This document shows, piece by piece, positions 35,396-48,000 of a DNA stretch of 64,000 bases; within the stretch, counting starts at the first letter, position 1, and every line of letters begins with the position of its first letter. The notes beneath the pieces were generated by a model. The model was not told the DNA's origin and did not search any database. It worked only from the letters and a program-made list of their open reading frames with translations. This DNA is from Vicugna pacos (lineage: Eukaryota; Chordata; Mammalia; Artiodactyla; Camelidae): NCBI RefSeq assembly GCF_048564905.1, contig NC_133004.1, forward strand, positions 41,584,105 through 41,648,104, in the 5' to 3' direction. Both the position numbers and the translations under genes were made by a program.

Positions 35396-36290
35396 AACTT
35401 AGCTTGGGTTGAATACAGGGCACTCTCATCATTAATGAGATATTCATTTGGATTAAAAAGAAGGATATGACCCAAAAGCCTGCCACAAATGTACATTTTA
35501 TTAGGAAAAAACCCACGAGAAACATTCCCGCTAAAGCCAAGAATACAAAGCTCACAATTACTATTGTTGTTAAGCATTCTATTAAAGAATTTTGCTAATA
35601 CAACAGGAAAGAAATCTGTATAAAGCTTGAGCAGGAAAAAAAACCTCTATATTATTTTTCACACCTAGAATTCCAAAAAAGTCAACTTACAAATAATAGG
35701 AGTCAACAAGTAAGCTCGAGAAATGTACGAGAAAAAATACATTACTTAACAACCCAAATAACCAGTCAGAAAATGTAAGAAAACATTAATATATAAAATG
35801 AAAATGCTGAGATGATGGAGATAACACACTTCCCTGAGTGGGAAACATTTTAGTGCAAAGAGGTCAGTCCTTCAAATTAACTTTTAATTCAAAACTGTTT
35901 CAATTCAAATCTCTTACTGTGAAATACAGAATCTGCCAAGACAATTCAAAAAGACGAAAAGAAAATCTGTAAGAGCAAACACAATACAACTGAAAAAGAA
36001 CAACAATGAAAAACAGGTGCTGTCTGCTGTCGGGACATGCTGTGAAATCCAAAAGTTAAAACAGCATGGTCTTCATTCAGAGAAAGAATCGTGAAAGAGC
36101 AGTGAGTGCAGAACACAGGTTTATACGTAAGAACACAGTTTATAATAACCATCACATTCCAAACCAAGGGGCAAAAACGACGTTAGGACAGTTAGGTGCC
36201 CCTGGCCAGGTGTGGGGAGAGAGCTCTCTAGGTATTGCTTAATTTTCAAGCTTTCTAAATGTCTTTTGAAATCCAAGAAGTAAAGCCTTA
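35396..36290. other. Decayed L1 ORF2-like sequence and unassigned spacer
   Basis: The stretch 35470-35620 resembles the L1 reverse-transcriptase region (ACATTCCCGCTAAAGCCAAG). The remainder up to the receptor relic is not recognised. Confidence 0.35.
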
Positions 36291-36296
36291 GAGTAT

Positions 36297-37211
36297 TTAT
36301 TCGTCCCCAGAGTTTGTTTTCTCTCTTAATCTTGGCAGGGCCTTCTCTTCTGGCTTTAGGAGACTATTACAACACTTGGGGGCAAAGATGCATCCCAGTA
36401 ACCCAGCACTGGAAGCCAAGGTGGAAAAGCTCTCCACAGCCACCACGACCTTCCCTCTGGGGCCGTAACACACAGGGAGGAGTGGGACCCAGACAGTGCA
36501 GGACACCAGCACACCGAGCGTCAGGAACTTGGCGTCACTGAAAGTGGCAGGCAGACTCCTGGCCAGGAAAGCCAGGGTGTAGCTCGAGAGGGCCAGGGAG
36601 CCCATGGGTCCTAAGGTAAGGTAGAACACAGCGACCCGGCCCTGACTGCACGCGGTGATATTGAGGGTAGGCTCCGGATGTGTATCCAGTCAACAAAAGG
36701 GGAAGAGGTTCCCAACCAGACTGCACAGAAAGTCACTTGAATCAGTGAGCAGATGGGAATGACTGAACTGGGTGCCCCTGGTAGCAACCACTGCCTCATC
36801 TTTCTCCCTGGTGTTGTGACCTTGAAAGCCAGGACTATAGTGATGGTTTTAGCCAAAATGGTGGAAAACAGCCACAGTGAACACAACTGCAAATGCCATT
36901 TGTTGGAGGATGCAGGTGGCAGTGTTGGGACGGCCAACGAAGAGTAATGAGGAGAGGAAGCACAGGATGAGGGCGATGAGCAGGATGTACCTGAGAACCC
37001 GGTTATTAGCCTTGACTATGGGGGGTGTCCCTATACTTCACAAAGACCCCTAGAACCACAGCTGTGAGGACAGACAGACAAAAGACTGTGCAGGCAAGAA
37101 CTATCCTCATAGAATCTTTGTAAGCCAAAAAAGTCACAAACTTTGAGAGGCAATGATCTTAATCACCATTTGGATATTGATCACCTGGACAGTTCGTACC
37201 TTGCTTCACAT
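36297..37211 (-). pseudogene. Vomeronasal type 2 receptor (V2R) 7TM exon, broken
   Basis: The minus strand encodes, in pieces, the last exon of a V2R-type family C GPCR. From high to low coordinate: a cysteine-rich end (CPGDQYPN), TM1-TM2 with [32 protein letters not shown] and [14 protein letters not shown], then [48 protein letters not shown], and TM7 with LASSAGLLGCIFAPKC. A CTTGCCAG acceptor precedes it at about 37212, as in V2R genes. The frame is broken at several points, including near 36930, just after FVD at about 36670, and a stop near 37170, so it cannot be functional. Upstream V2R exons were not found. V2Rs are pheromone receptors of the basal vomeronasal organ. CaSR or TAS1R origin is less likely because the wording is V2R-specific. 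Confidence 0.88.
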
Positions 37212-37846
37212 CTGGCAAGAAAAGCAAGGTGTCATTACCTTGGGTTCAGTGATTCTCATCAGCTCCCCAATATTCACATTTGACCAAGCTGCTGTAATTT
37301 GACACCAAATAAAGGAATGTTACAGAGAGAAAAATTCCAAGTTCATGCTATTTTTTTGTTGGTATATCAAAGACCAAGGAGCCCTAACCTCACCTCTTTT
37401 GTTCATCTTCTGTATGCAACGGACAAAGTTTTTCTTACAAAAATTACACCCAATTATATCACTTAAACATGAACAGAGTAGGACATCTCCTGGATTCATT
37501 CTCTCAAGAGCAAACATGTATTGATAACCTGCGGTGACCCAGGTAATGCTCCAGGTTCAGCAGGCAGAGAGAGGACCAAGACAAACTCTTAAGAAGCTTC
37601 AGATTTACATCATTTCTGCTATCCGCAACATTGCAAACCTATGTCCTGTTCACTTCAGTATTGTTTTCCAGATTTGAATAACTTGTATTTCAACAAAATA
37701 ACTCCCTAATGAGTCTCCCTGTCTTGTCTTGAATTCCTCTCATCTACGATCCATCCGATCACACCTATTAACATTTCTATTATTTAAATCCTTTCATATC
37801 ACACCCTTCATTCAAATGCCACAGTTATTCTCATGTTCTTTTAGAG
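37212..37846. other. Spacer upstream of the V2R relic, nothing recognised
   Basis: Should hold the upstream V2R exons if the gene had been complete. None is recognised by eye. Confidence 0.35.
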
Positions 37847-38019
37847 CAGTGATTCTCAAACACTAGCCTGAATTAGGATCATATGGAGGGCTTGTTAAAG
37901 CAATCTGCTGGACCCCACCACCAGAGTTTCTGATTCAGAAACTCAGAATTTACATTTCGAACACACTCCCGAGTGACGCTGATGCTGTTGGTGTAGGTAC
38001 CACACTTTGAGAACCACTG
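37847..38019 (+). mobile_element. MER5A-type hAT-Charlie element with decayed target duplication
   Basis: The left end CAGTGATTCTCAAACACT and right end TTTGAGAACCACTG form the inverted termini. The flanking 8-mers TTTTAGAG and TTCTAGAT agree at 6 of 8 positions, fitting an 8 bp hAT target duplication. Confidence 0.85.
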
Positions 38020-38077
38020 TTCTAGATGGAGTCCAAACTCCTAGCTGTGCAAAAGAGGTCTGTTGTTATCTAGGTTC

Positions 38078-38558
38078 TGAGATAGGCTGAAACCTGGGGC
38101 CCTTTGCTGCAGTGCTTGCACCTGGACAAACGTCTCCTCCGCCAACAGAATACAAAGAACCTATAAGGGACTAGCAATCACTGCGTGCCTGTGCAGCTGG
38201 GGCAACTTGTGAACAACAAGAAACAAAAAGACCAAAAACTCAACTGCCACTTCTGAGGTGTCGGGAGCAAAAGCGGGGCACTGCGCATGATCCCTGCACA
38301 CAGCACCACCAAGGGGACGGGCCGACCACCTAAGCTGCCTCCTGGCCTGAGCCCCCAGAACCCGCTCCTACCTTCACCCCATGTAAGGGACCAGCTCGCC
38401 CCCCCACCCCAAATCAGGGAGCGAGCAAGGGAACTTGTTACTTGTTTTCGCTCCCTCGTGCTGCAGCGCAAGTCCCAGTAAAGACTTGCCTGAATTTCTT
38501 GTCTGCCCGCTTATCAATTCCCATTGATTAGGGGGTGTAGGAACTCTGGTTGGTAGCA
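38078..38558 (+). mobile_element. Probable solo LTR of an endogenous retrovirus
   Basis: The 3' part carries the R-U5 style text CAGTAAAGACTTGCCTGAAT followed by TTCTTGTCTGCC and a TTGATTAGGGGG to GGTTGGTAGCA end. This is like class I/II artiodactyl LTRs such as the bovine BTLTR type, from memory. No internal viral region follows, so it is probably a solo LTR. The start is uncertain by tens of bases, and no target duplication was identified. Confidence 0.55.
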
Positions 38559-38639
38559 CTTCCACCTGCTTCTCCTGCAGCACCTTTTTTTCCAAAGGGG
38601 TAGAGTAGAGAGAATAAAGAAACTAATTTTCTGTGATAT

Positions 38640-38830
38640 TCCATGCAATTTGCTTGATGCAATAGATCTCCCTTAATTTTCACAATCTTGGGAGGTAGGT
38701 AGATAGAAGAAACCACTTTGCAGAAGAAAAGAATTGAGGCTTTAAAAGCTGAAGTAACTCACCTGAGGTCTTGGTGGTAGCGTGAGCAGGGTTTCGGATC
38801 CAGGCTCTTGGCCAGGGGGCTGGACCAGGG
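38640..38830 (-). repeat. MIR SINE fragment
   Basis: Antisense MIR-like text: CAATCTTGGGAGGTAGGTAG, GAATTGAGGCTTTAAAAGCT, AACTCACCTGAGGTC and TTCGGATCCAGGCTC. Confidence 0.55.
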
Positions 38831-39159
38831 TCAGGCAAATGGGACACCCAGAGGGGCAAAATTTAAGGAAGAATTCACTTCGTGGCACCAACCCTGCGCC
38901 TGCACGACTCCAGGTGCCCCTGTAAAGTTTGTACCCCTGGCACCTCACGTTCTTTACAGTAGCCCATGCCCTGTTCAAAACTGTCTGACTCCAGAGCCTG
39001 TGACTTTCCCATTACACATCTTTTGCTAGCTTTCACGTTCATCACAACCTTTTCTCTTAAAAGGCCGTCATTCTCTTAGAATTACAGGGTTTACAGACAT
39101 GTCCGTATTTTAATATTTTTTCTCAAAAGGAATTTCTCAAGATTTAATTTCCTACATGG

Positions 39160-39310
39160 ATCACTAAGAAGAAAACCACAGGCCAATCTCATTTCTAAAA
39201 TGCTTGTAACTAAACTTTCCATAAAATCTTAGAGAAGATTAATCAAGTACATTAAAGAAATAGCATACCACAGCCAATTAGGGCTTTTGAAATGTTTTCA
39301 AACGGAAGAA
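39160..39310 (+). mobile_element. Small decayed L1 ORF2 remnant
   Basis: AAAACCACAGGCCAATCTCA and TTAGAGAAGATTAATCAAGT resemble the L1 reverse-transcriptase region (ACAGGCCAATATCCCTG type). Very diverged. Confidence 0.4.
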
Positions 39311-40615
39311 CTTGAAGAAACATTCAACTTAAGAGTCAAGCAGAACTGAGTTCAAAATAATCCAAATATTGGCAAGAATTTTATGCTGAATTATAATAAA
39401 AGCAAACTGTAAAATTCATGAAGCTTTCCTCTTTAAAAATAATGATGGAATTGTTCAAATTGAGTGAAAATTTCCTGTGTCCTGAAGTTTTAATGGAATC
39501 TTCAGTTGAACCCATCTGAACCTCGTGCCCTTTCAGGGGAGCAGCCCTTTGAGATCCTTCGTTACTGCCAAAAACTTAAAAGAAATCTACCTCCAGTTCT
39601 CACAGTGCTCCTCTCTCCTCACGCCTGTGTGTATGACGCGTGCCTTCTCTTCTTCCTGGGGTATCGTTTCTTTCCTTCTACGCCTGACCAAGTATAAACA
39701 CCTGTCTCTAGACTGAACCATCTCACCTGAGTAGCATCCCTTGCCTGGGTAAGGCTGATGAACGCCGTATTGCCCCAACACCCCCGGCTTATAGTTCTAC
39801 AATCATAGCTCACACCTGATTGCACTGTTCCTTTACTTGCTGCTCACATCATTAGGCTGGGGATGCTCAGTGGCAGTGTGGTTTACTTGAAAGGCGGTAT
39901 GATTTAGAGTTAGAATGGTATTCAAATTTGGGTTCTTGCATTTACTAGAGGTCTGATCTTATTAATCAACTTTGTGAATAAAAATTATTCGACACCCAGG
40001 AGTAATGTAGGAGGCTGCCAGCGCCCTCACAGTAGCACACTGGGGCATCGTGTAACAGGCCAGCCCAAGGCTTATTTACTCATCCAGGAAAAGGCATCTG
40101 TTTGACTTTGTGACTTACTATGTGATTAGAGCCCAAACACTGTGAAGTTTCAGATTAATCTGTAGTTTAGATGAACCAGTAGAAAGATAAACTCGAAGAT
40201 TATGGTTGTATTATGGGACATTACTCATTTTTTTATCTGACCTGCCAACCTTGTTCTCACATTCTTTTGTTGACGCTGGGCTGTCAAAAATGCTTTTTGT
40301 TGACAAACTAGATAAACCTGTTTCACAAAAAATCCTTGGAAGCAGTTGTATCAACATTAATGAAATTGTTGAACAAAATCTTTGACACACGTTTAAGCCA
40401 GGTCCACACAGTGATAGGCAGAGTTTTAATTTCAGTGTTGGGGATCTTCTAAGGTAATCCTGGCATTATGGTCCCCCAAAGCCAAGACAGAGGGTCCCTG
40501 CTGGGCCGTGCAGCTCTCACATACTCAGGGCTCACAGCAGTCATGACTGTGCCCTGCATCCTCCAAAGAGCCCCTAACCTTCTGTGTGCTTTAGAATTAC
40601 AGGCAGGACCATGTA
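39311..40615. other. Intergenic, nothing recognised
   Basis: Lies between the repeats around the V2R relic and the start of CYP3A copy A homology. No gene is seen; short open frames have no motif. Confidence 0.35.
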
Positions 40616-41299
40616 ACCCTTGTTTGGGTTCCCCACCCATGTGAGGCTGCCTGTGGACACCCTCCCCTCCCTACTGAGTCTCTGACTTGGAGCTACTGTG
40701 CGTCCCTTCTCTGCCCCTGCCCTGCAGTGTGTGGCTGCCCACCTTCTGTGCACCCTCTACTGGTTTAAGACAAGATATCCAGGAAGAGAGGGCAAGACTA
40801 GGGGAGGAAAAGGAAGGGAGGGTCAGAAAAGGATACCAGCGGAGACTGACCAGTGCTTGTAGCCTTTCTGCTTTATCAGCTGACCTGTAAGCCACATTTT
40901 ATTCCACATTCATTGTGCTGAGACAGTTGGGAGTTGAGGATGGAATACAAAGAGGTATGAAAAAAAACATCTTTCCTGCCTTCCAGAAACGTAAGGAGAG
41001 ATGAGATGTAAACATTAAATCAAAACTAATAATATAATAATAAGTGTCTCAGTTAAGTGTTACAAAAATATGTGCTCCAAAAAGGGCAGATTTAAAGGAT
41101 GAATATCCTTTCTAAGTGATGGGGAAAGCCACAGTGGATTAACCCTTACAATTTTATATATCACACTGGAGTTTTGAAAAAGGCTCCACCCACGAGTGAT
41201 TATGATTGTCAAAAGCATCACTGCTTTAGTCACTGGCTCTCCCCAGTTCAGTTGTACACATTCCCCGAGTGTACACAAAGTCATCAGATAATACTTTTG

Positions 41300-41757
41300 C
41301 AAAGAGAGGTTTACTGACTTGCTCATTATAGTATTTGATTCACAATATTCAAAATAAAACCTATGATGTAAGTGTTACTACTTCAGTCACCACTGTGATC
41401 CTTACTTTTATTTAAGTTTGTTAGTAAAAAAATTGTTGAGAAATTTTCAATCTTGCTTAGTGCTCAGGAGGGATGGATGGTACTAACTGGAGGGTGAATG
41501 GAGATGGTCCCATGAGAATCCAAGAAGCTGAGTCTACACATCTGGCCCTCATGAGTCACCTCCTTCACATGACACGGTGTATAACACTCCATGTAGACAC
41601 TGAGAAAGCTAAATGATTGTGCAGTCATTAATCACCTACTAAGCGCAGCAGGTGAAGCCCATCTTCATTTCTGGGTTTTATCACAAAGTAAGTCCAGGTC
41701 TCTGGTGTTCTGGGATGCAGCTTCCTTGAAGGACAAAGCGCAGGTCCTTAGGGAAAG
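41300..41757 (-). promoter_or_regulatory. CYP3A copy A 3' UTR
   Basis: Resembles the known CYP3A 3' UTR, with AACACCAGAGACCTGGACTT just after the stop. An AATAAA on the minus strand lies at about 41407-41413, giving a 3' UTR near 350 nt. Confidence 0.5.
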
Positions 41758-42169
41758 TCAGGCTCTACTTAGTGTCCCATCTCTGGGCTCAATCATTAGA
41801 AGAATGGGTTTTCCTGGTTGTATAAGCATTCCAGGGCGTAATTTCAGGGGGATCTGGAACAATTATACAAGCACATGAAAAACAATTAATGAAACCTCAC
41901 CAACAAAAGAAGCAAAGTATATAAGATAGATGGACAATGATGCTATACAAACACAGAACAGCGCCATATACCTTCGATTCATTTTTTTCAACTACAAATT
42001 CAGTGTATTTAATAGATACAGGGACATTCAGGTTGTGTGTTTTTTCCTAGAGTGAATTTTAATAGTTGTGTCTTTCAAGGAATTGGTCTAATTTACATAC
42101 TGTACATATGGAGTAAAATTATTGGCAGCATTCCTTTATTACCTTTTTCTTTAAATTAAAATAAAATGT

Positions 42170-42530
42170 CCACCTACTGAGACACACTTGTCTTACAGGA
42201 GTGCATAAGTTTAAGGTGTACAGCATAATGATTTGACTTACATATACCAGGAATTTATTACCACAATAAGTTTCCTTAACATCCATCAGCTCATACGGAT
42301 ACATAAAAAGAAAAAAATTTCGTTCCCTTCAGATGAGAACTCTCAGGATCTATTCTCTTAACAACTTCTCTGTCTACCGTACAGAGATGTCAGCTGTTCT
42401 CATCATGTGGTACGTGATGTCCCCAGTGCTTACTTATCTTGTAACTGGAAGCCTGTAGCTTCATCCAATCTCCCCTCCTTATCTTTGGCTCTTTATATTT
42501 ATTCTACAGATTATGTCAAGACTAGATAGT
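42170..42530 (-). mobile_element. Antisense L1M 3' UTR in copy A intron 12
   Basis: CACAATAAGTTTCCTTAACATCC-type text near 42260, then CTTATCTTGTAACTGGAAGC. The matching fragment in copy B is at 56840-57185, so this L1 predates the duplication. Confidence 0.65.
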
Positions 42531-42680
42531 GAAAGCACTCATCCATCATTCTTTCCACAAAATATCTATCGAGTACCTATTCTGTACCAGGCAAAAGACA
42601 AAATCAGGTTGGTTTGTGTTCCTTTTTTGATTAAAATTTTAAGTACGAAGGCTGAATTTTTACAATTTACTAGGTTCTTG

Positions 42681-42738
42681 TGGGGAGTAATAGCTCAGTG
42701 GTAGAATGTGTGCTTAGCATGCAACTACCTTGAGCCAT
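42681..42738 (+). mobile_element. Truncated camelid SINE head (Vic-1 type)
   Basis: Contains GGGGAGTAATAGCTCAGTGG and TAGAATGTGTGCTTAGCATG, the SINE's A-box half. The B-box and tail are lost. Absent at the matching place in copy B (near 57350). Confidence 0.75.
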
Positions 42739-43909
42739 GTAACGACAATTTTGTGTCCGTTGAAACTTGCCAGTGGGAATTACACGTAACTTGGGCCATC
42801 CTCAGTTTCTGTAGAGTCCAGTCACCTCTCCCAGTGGACCTCGTCCAGTTTCATAATGGAAAGACATCTTTGTTATGCCAATTTTCTGCCAGTGGTGAAC
42901 TTTTGATGATCTACAGTGTTTTGCCTGATACTTTTAGCCCCATTCTCACCCAGTCACTCCATCAGTGTTGGGGACACCAACTGAGTGACTTTTTAACCTC
43001 AGCTGACTGAAGGGAAAACAGATTGTCATGGAGGAGAGAAGCCCCAGCCTGTGGGTGACTGAGAGGAGCTTGTGGGGAGTGTCTGCCCCCTCCCAGGTGT
43101 GCCAGAGGCCCTCCTTCTCCCAGGGCTGAGTCCCCTGTCTGTACATACTTACAGGACTGACACACAGAGGCTCAGAAGTGAAATGGAAACCATCTGTATC
43201 CCCCTTTTCCCTGAGAAAGCTTACTTAAGGGGAGGAGCTGCTTATTAAACATGTAGCTGTTAGAAATAAGCCTTATTATAGGGTCTTGCCTGCTATGAAT
43301 CAATGGCTACTTTTCTTTGTGCTGTATAAGAGAGTCTCCAATTTTTCTGTAAATATTACACCTTGTTATTTTAGAATTTCAAATGGCATGCATACATTTC
43401 TCCTGCAGACACACACACAGAGCACATGCACAAATGTCATTTGTTAAATTTCAAAAATACAAACTGTTCAAAAATTGTATCCAAGAACTCTAACCAACCG
43501 CATATCATTCCTTAAGCATTTGGCGGGTGACCGTGAGGCACCACTGAGAGTTTACGCAAGGGCCTAGAGTTAAAGACATTCTTGGGTGAGAAGAAAACAT
43601 AGGAACCAAACTGGATGGTTCAATGGCAAAGTATTCAGTTAGGTGGTACCACCCACAATGCCAGCCCGTGGTAACTGACAGACAACACAGCAGAGGGGAG
43701 GATGGACTCTGGACTGGATGGGGAAGGCTCCAAGAGGGACCCAAGGACTGACCTAGAACTTGAAAAGGGAGAACAGATGGTGGGGGGAGCGGGAAGGACA
43801 CACGTGGAGTTATTATTGGAATGTAAAGGGAGCCCAGCCCGATGGCAGCAGGACTCCTGGAAGGAGAGGGGGACCGTGGGAGTCCTCACATCTGGCAGAA
43901 ATGCTTTCA

Positions 43910-44060
43910 ATCAGGGATTCTCACCTTGGCTGCACATGAGACTCAATGAGGGCGTTTTGAATGTCACACCCTGGGAGAATTATATTAGATGTCTGAGATG
44001 ACCTAGACATCATGAGTTTTAAAACTCTCCAGTTATTTCATTGTACAAGGTGGTTAGAAC
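43910..44060 (+). mobile_element. MER5A-like element in copy A intron 12
   Basis: GGGATTCTCACCTTGGCTGC then ACATGAGACTCAATG fits the MER5A left half. The paralogous copy is at 58615-58775. Confidence 0.6.
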
Positions 44061-44379
44061 ACCTGTCAGGAGACTCTGTAAGCTCTAACGGAGAAGAACA
44101 CCATTCAAAATTCATGACGTGGTCATCACTGCACTCAGGACTGTGCACACACTTCCCCTTCCTTCCTGCGGACTTGAAACTGAATTTAAAACATTTCTGA
44201 GGTTCAAAAGACTGCAAATAATAGTGTCACACTAACTTCTTTGAAGCTAGATGACCTTTGGAATTGGGTCTTTATAAAGCAACTGACTTAGCCCTTCAGA
44301 GTTGAAGGACCCTTGAAGGTCCCAGATGGCTCCAAATACATTCATGTCATTATGCAAATTATTCCTTAAATAGAACATA

Positions 44380-44388
44380 CACATATAC

Positions 44389-44436
<48 letters not shown>
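44380..44436 (+). repeat. (TG)n/(TA)n microsatellite
   Basis: About 13 TG units flanked by TA units, in intron 12 of copy A close to exon 12. Confidence 0.95.
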
Positions 44437-47400
44437 GTCAGTTTAAAAACTCACACTAAAACATTATGAATGCACATAGGTAACTGTCTGAACTGTGTTT
44501 CTTTGTAAGGTTTAAAGGAGAAGTTCTGCAGGACTCTGATGGCAGCAAGTTTTATGGTCAAGAGAGCCAGCCTCACGCCAATGCAGTTTCAGGGTCCAGT
44601 CCCAAAAGGCAGGTATGTGTAAGGATTTAATGCTGTCCTGGTTCTTCTTCCGGAACCTGGATCCACGACAGTAGATGAAACAAGTTAATGAAACATAAAA
44701 ACCACAAGAGCTCCAGGTCTGAGGTTTTAACTTAACTCTTCAGTTAGTAGCACTGGGGATCCTTTTGTGGGCAAGTCATGCATCCTGCTGTGAGAAAGGT
44801 CAGCTCCAGATGCTTCCCATCCCCTTTACCCTATAGGAGTGCCCAGTCTTGTTGGAGAGATGAGATGAATGCTTTTTTTAGACGCTAAAATTACATTCAG
44901 GGTGGTGAGATGTTCATGCTCTGAAAGGCAAGTAGGAAATGAGACTGAATGGAAATAAAGTGGGTTCCTGCAATGCCTAGGTTGGTCGCATGTTCATGGA
45001 GGAAGCAAGGACGAGAATCATCTCCCAGTATTTAAATTGTCATTTTCCACCTGGACCCTCTCCCCTCCCCCTCCCCTGTGTCTCTGTCTTCTTCTCTCTC
45101 CCCCACACAGAGGATGCTTAGGGCAGATTTACATAAGTACACGATGCTGCTCTAATCAAGGATTTCCTTTATGTCGGCTCCACTAGCCTATAAATTCCCT
45201 GATAGTTAAAGAAAAAATGTGGATTTTGTGGAAAGTGATAATGGCTTTGTGGTTATATATATTTCAAAGAGCCCCTATTTTGCAAAACCTCCTGGAATAT
45301 TTACAAACAACGTAACTTCAAATAACATGGGAATACAGAGGAGGGTAGCAGTGGCCTGTGGATGGGGCAGACATGGGTTGATGCTTGTTGGGCAGGGAAT
45401 AGGCAAAGATAGATACATTAAAACTATTTCATAGTTTTAATAGACTTGTGCCTATAGGATATACTTGTGTATATGTTAAACATATGTATATTGTGCATTC
45501 GTCAAAAATTATCCATAATAAGCATTTTTTTTTTAACATTGAGATGTCTCACTCTCTGGCCCAGTCCCTGAAAAACATAGGTAAGCACTGTCTGTCTGCT
45601 TGACGACTGCATAAAATAAAGAGAAGGGAAGTGAGTGGTCTCTGTCTGGGGTTAGGACTGTGGAGCTGCGGGTCGGGGGGGAACTGCTGAGCTGGGAGGA
45701 ACCACAGGTTCCCTGGTCCAGAAAACAGAGGACTTGGTCCACTCTAACTTCTTTCAGCAAGTGTTATGTGTGGCCATGATGCTAGCACTAGGGACACTGT
45801 GGCAATAAGACCAAGTCCCTGCCATCAGGGGGCTTAAAGGCAGGGGTAATAAAAGTCTAGATCCCAGCTGGGGCCGGAAAAAGTTCATTCCACATTTTAC
45901 TCATTATGTAATAAATGGGACCATCAACTCTTTCCAGAGTTCAAGCTGTGCCCAAACCAGCCCTCTGCTCCTGGTTTCTGAAGAGGATGCTCAAGCCCCT
46001 GCAAGGAGGATGTCCCAGACGTCTAGAGGTCAGAGGGCTTCTCTTTGGAAGGTCACCAAATACCGAGGCAGAAGGGAGGTGGCCCAGGACTGCAGACACA
46101 GACAGCACCGGGGGCCGTGCTCCCCTCGGCCCTCAGTGAGGCTGCTCCAACCACCAGGGGTGACATCACCCCCGGCCTCTCAGCCTGAACTCTCACAGTA
46201 ATGGTAGAAGACGTGACAGTCAATGTTTAAAAACATGGAAATGTGGGAACGTTGGTGGTGAATTCAAAGAGCTGAAGAGAACAGACAGAAAGACTTCAAG
46301 GAAATAAAAAGCCTATACACCTGAAATAATGTAGTGGTTAGGTCAATTATGGCATATATACATAATCACTCACATATATTATATGTACACACATAAAATG
46401 TTGTTTATAGTGGACTGTTACATCAAGTAAGCAATTCAAAACCAAATTAAATATACTACCGTTCTAATTCTATAAAAATCTATATGTGCATAGAAAAATG
46501 TCCGTAAGGACATACATCACATTATTAATGGAGCCTATTTTAAGGTACTAGGACGATCAACAGCTATAATTTTCTTTTTTCTGGTTCACAGTTGTAAAAT
46601 TTGACTCCAACAATGATCACTCTTATAAGAAGAAAAGGCTTCAGGCGATAAAAAGATGTACAAATAAATGACCGTATGGTCACACTTTGGTCACCTATAA
46701 CAAGAGGCATCAGAATACGCCTGGAACCAGTCTGGATCAGATGAGGGTTTCCCTTCCCCAGGGCCTCGTACCTTTCAGGACGGAACTCCTCAGGCTCTGG
46801 CCAGCGTTCCGGGTCATTGTGAAGAGCGAAGACTGGCACCATCACCACTGTCCCTTTGGGAATGAGTACCCCACTGACTTCCACATCTTTCTTACAGACC
46901 CTCTCAAGTCTAGAATTAAGTGGGAATAACCTTAGCAATTCACTCAACACCGTGTCAAGATACTCCAGCTTCTCCAGGGACTCATATGTGGGAGGTGCCT
47001 GGGAAGAAAGAAACAGATTGTGATAAATTGAGATCTGGGTTCAACTCAGTCTACATAGTACTATTTAATGTTTAGGATCACCAAAGAGTAATTTAAATGG
47101 TAAAGGACCTTAGCATTTATAGACATTTTAATAGTTATCATATCCTTTGATATGCTCATTAGCCCATTGAGATGTGCAGAGTATTTATGACTATGAGAGA
47201 CTTTGCGACAATCCCTTAAACAGGTCCTGAAATGCCTCACATTAACATGCAGGACCTTTTCCTTCTCATGTGAACAAATATGACTAATAGACTATGACTC
47301 CTGCTTCTGTATGAAGTAGGCTGAATTCAGTGTTTCCTTTCAAAAGTGAGGCAACGCATCTGCTCCAAAGAAAACAAATGTGTAAAAGAGCATATTCACT

Positions 47401-47809
47401 ATTCAGCATAAAATTATTACTTGAGAAATCCCGTTTGCTAATTTTTGACCAAACATACAAAATTTGCAGATCCTATATGATATAAAAATTCTATAAATAA
47501 TTTGGGGAGAAATGAGTTCCTTTCTAAACCGAACATGCAAAACAGGGTAAGATGGAAGATACAAGGGAACACAATTTAAGTTCTAGAAAAGGTTACAAGA
47601 GGATGAGGGCCCCATACTCAACCTCACCCTTTGTTGCTAGAACAGTCTTCTATAGCCATTTCAGGTTGGACTGTAAGGTCTGAAGTTCTAAACAAACACT
47701 CCAGCCCTAGAGGCCAGGCCTCCCGACAACACATGGAATTTCAGTTTTGGCAGAGATCCGCCAACAGTCAGGGTGACATGTGGCTGTCACATGGTGTTAT
47801 ATTTTAGAG

Positions 47810-48000
47810 GCAATATCGTAAAGGGTAAGAATTGGCTCAGGAGCCAGGGACACCCTGGCTCAGAGCTTGGCTTTTTCTCCACTGGGTACACGACGAGTGT
47901 ATGCAAGGATTCCATCTCTCGGCAGCTCAGTTTTCTGATGTGTCACATGGAGATAATTCAAGCTGACACGTCACAGGGCTCTGTGGCAGAGACCCTCACT
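47810..48000 (+). repeat. MIR SINE in copy A intron 10
   Basis: Sense MIR-like order: GGCTCAGGAGCCAGGGACAC, then CTCAGTTTTCTGATGTG and GGAGATAATTCAAGCTGACA. A second MIR-like tail lies at 48340-48480. Confidence 0.5.

Noticed and set aside
45915-46201. G+C-richer open frames in CYP3A copy A intron 11
   Set aside because: They lie between exons 12 and 11, with a non-coding paralogous stretch near 60130-60330 in copy B. They look intronic.
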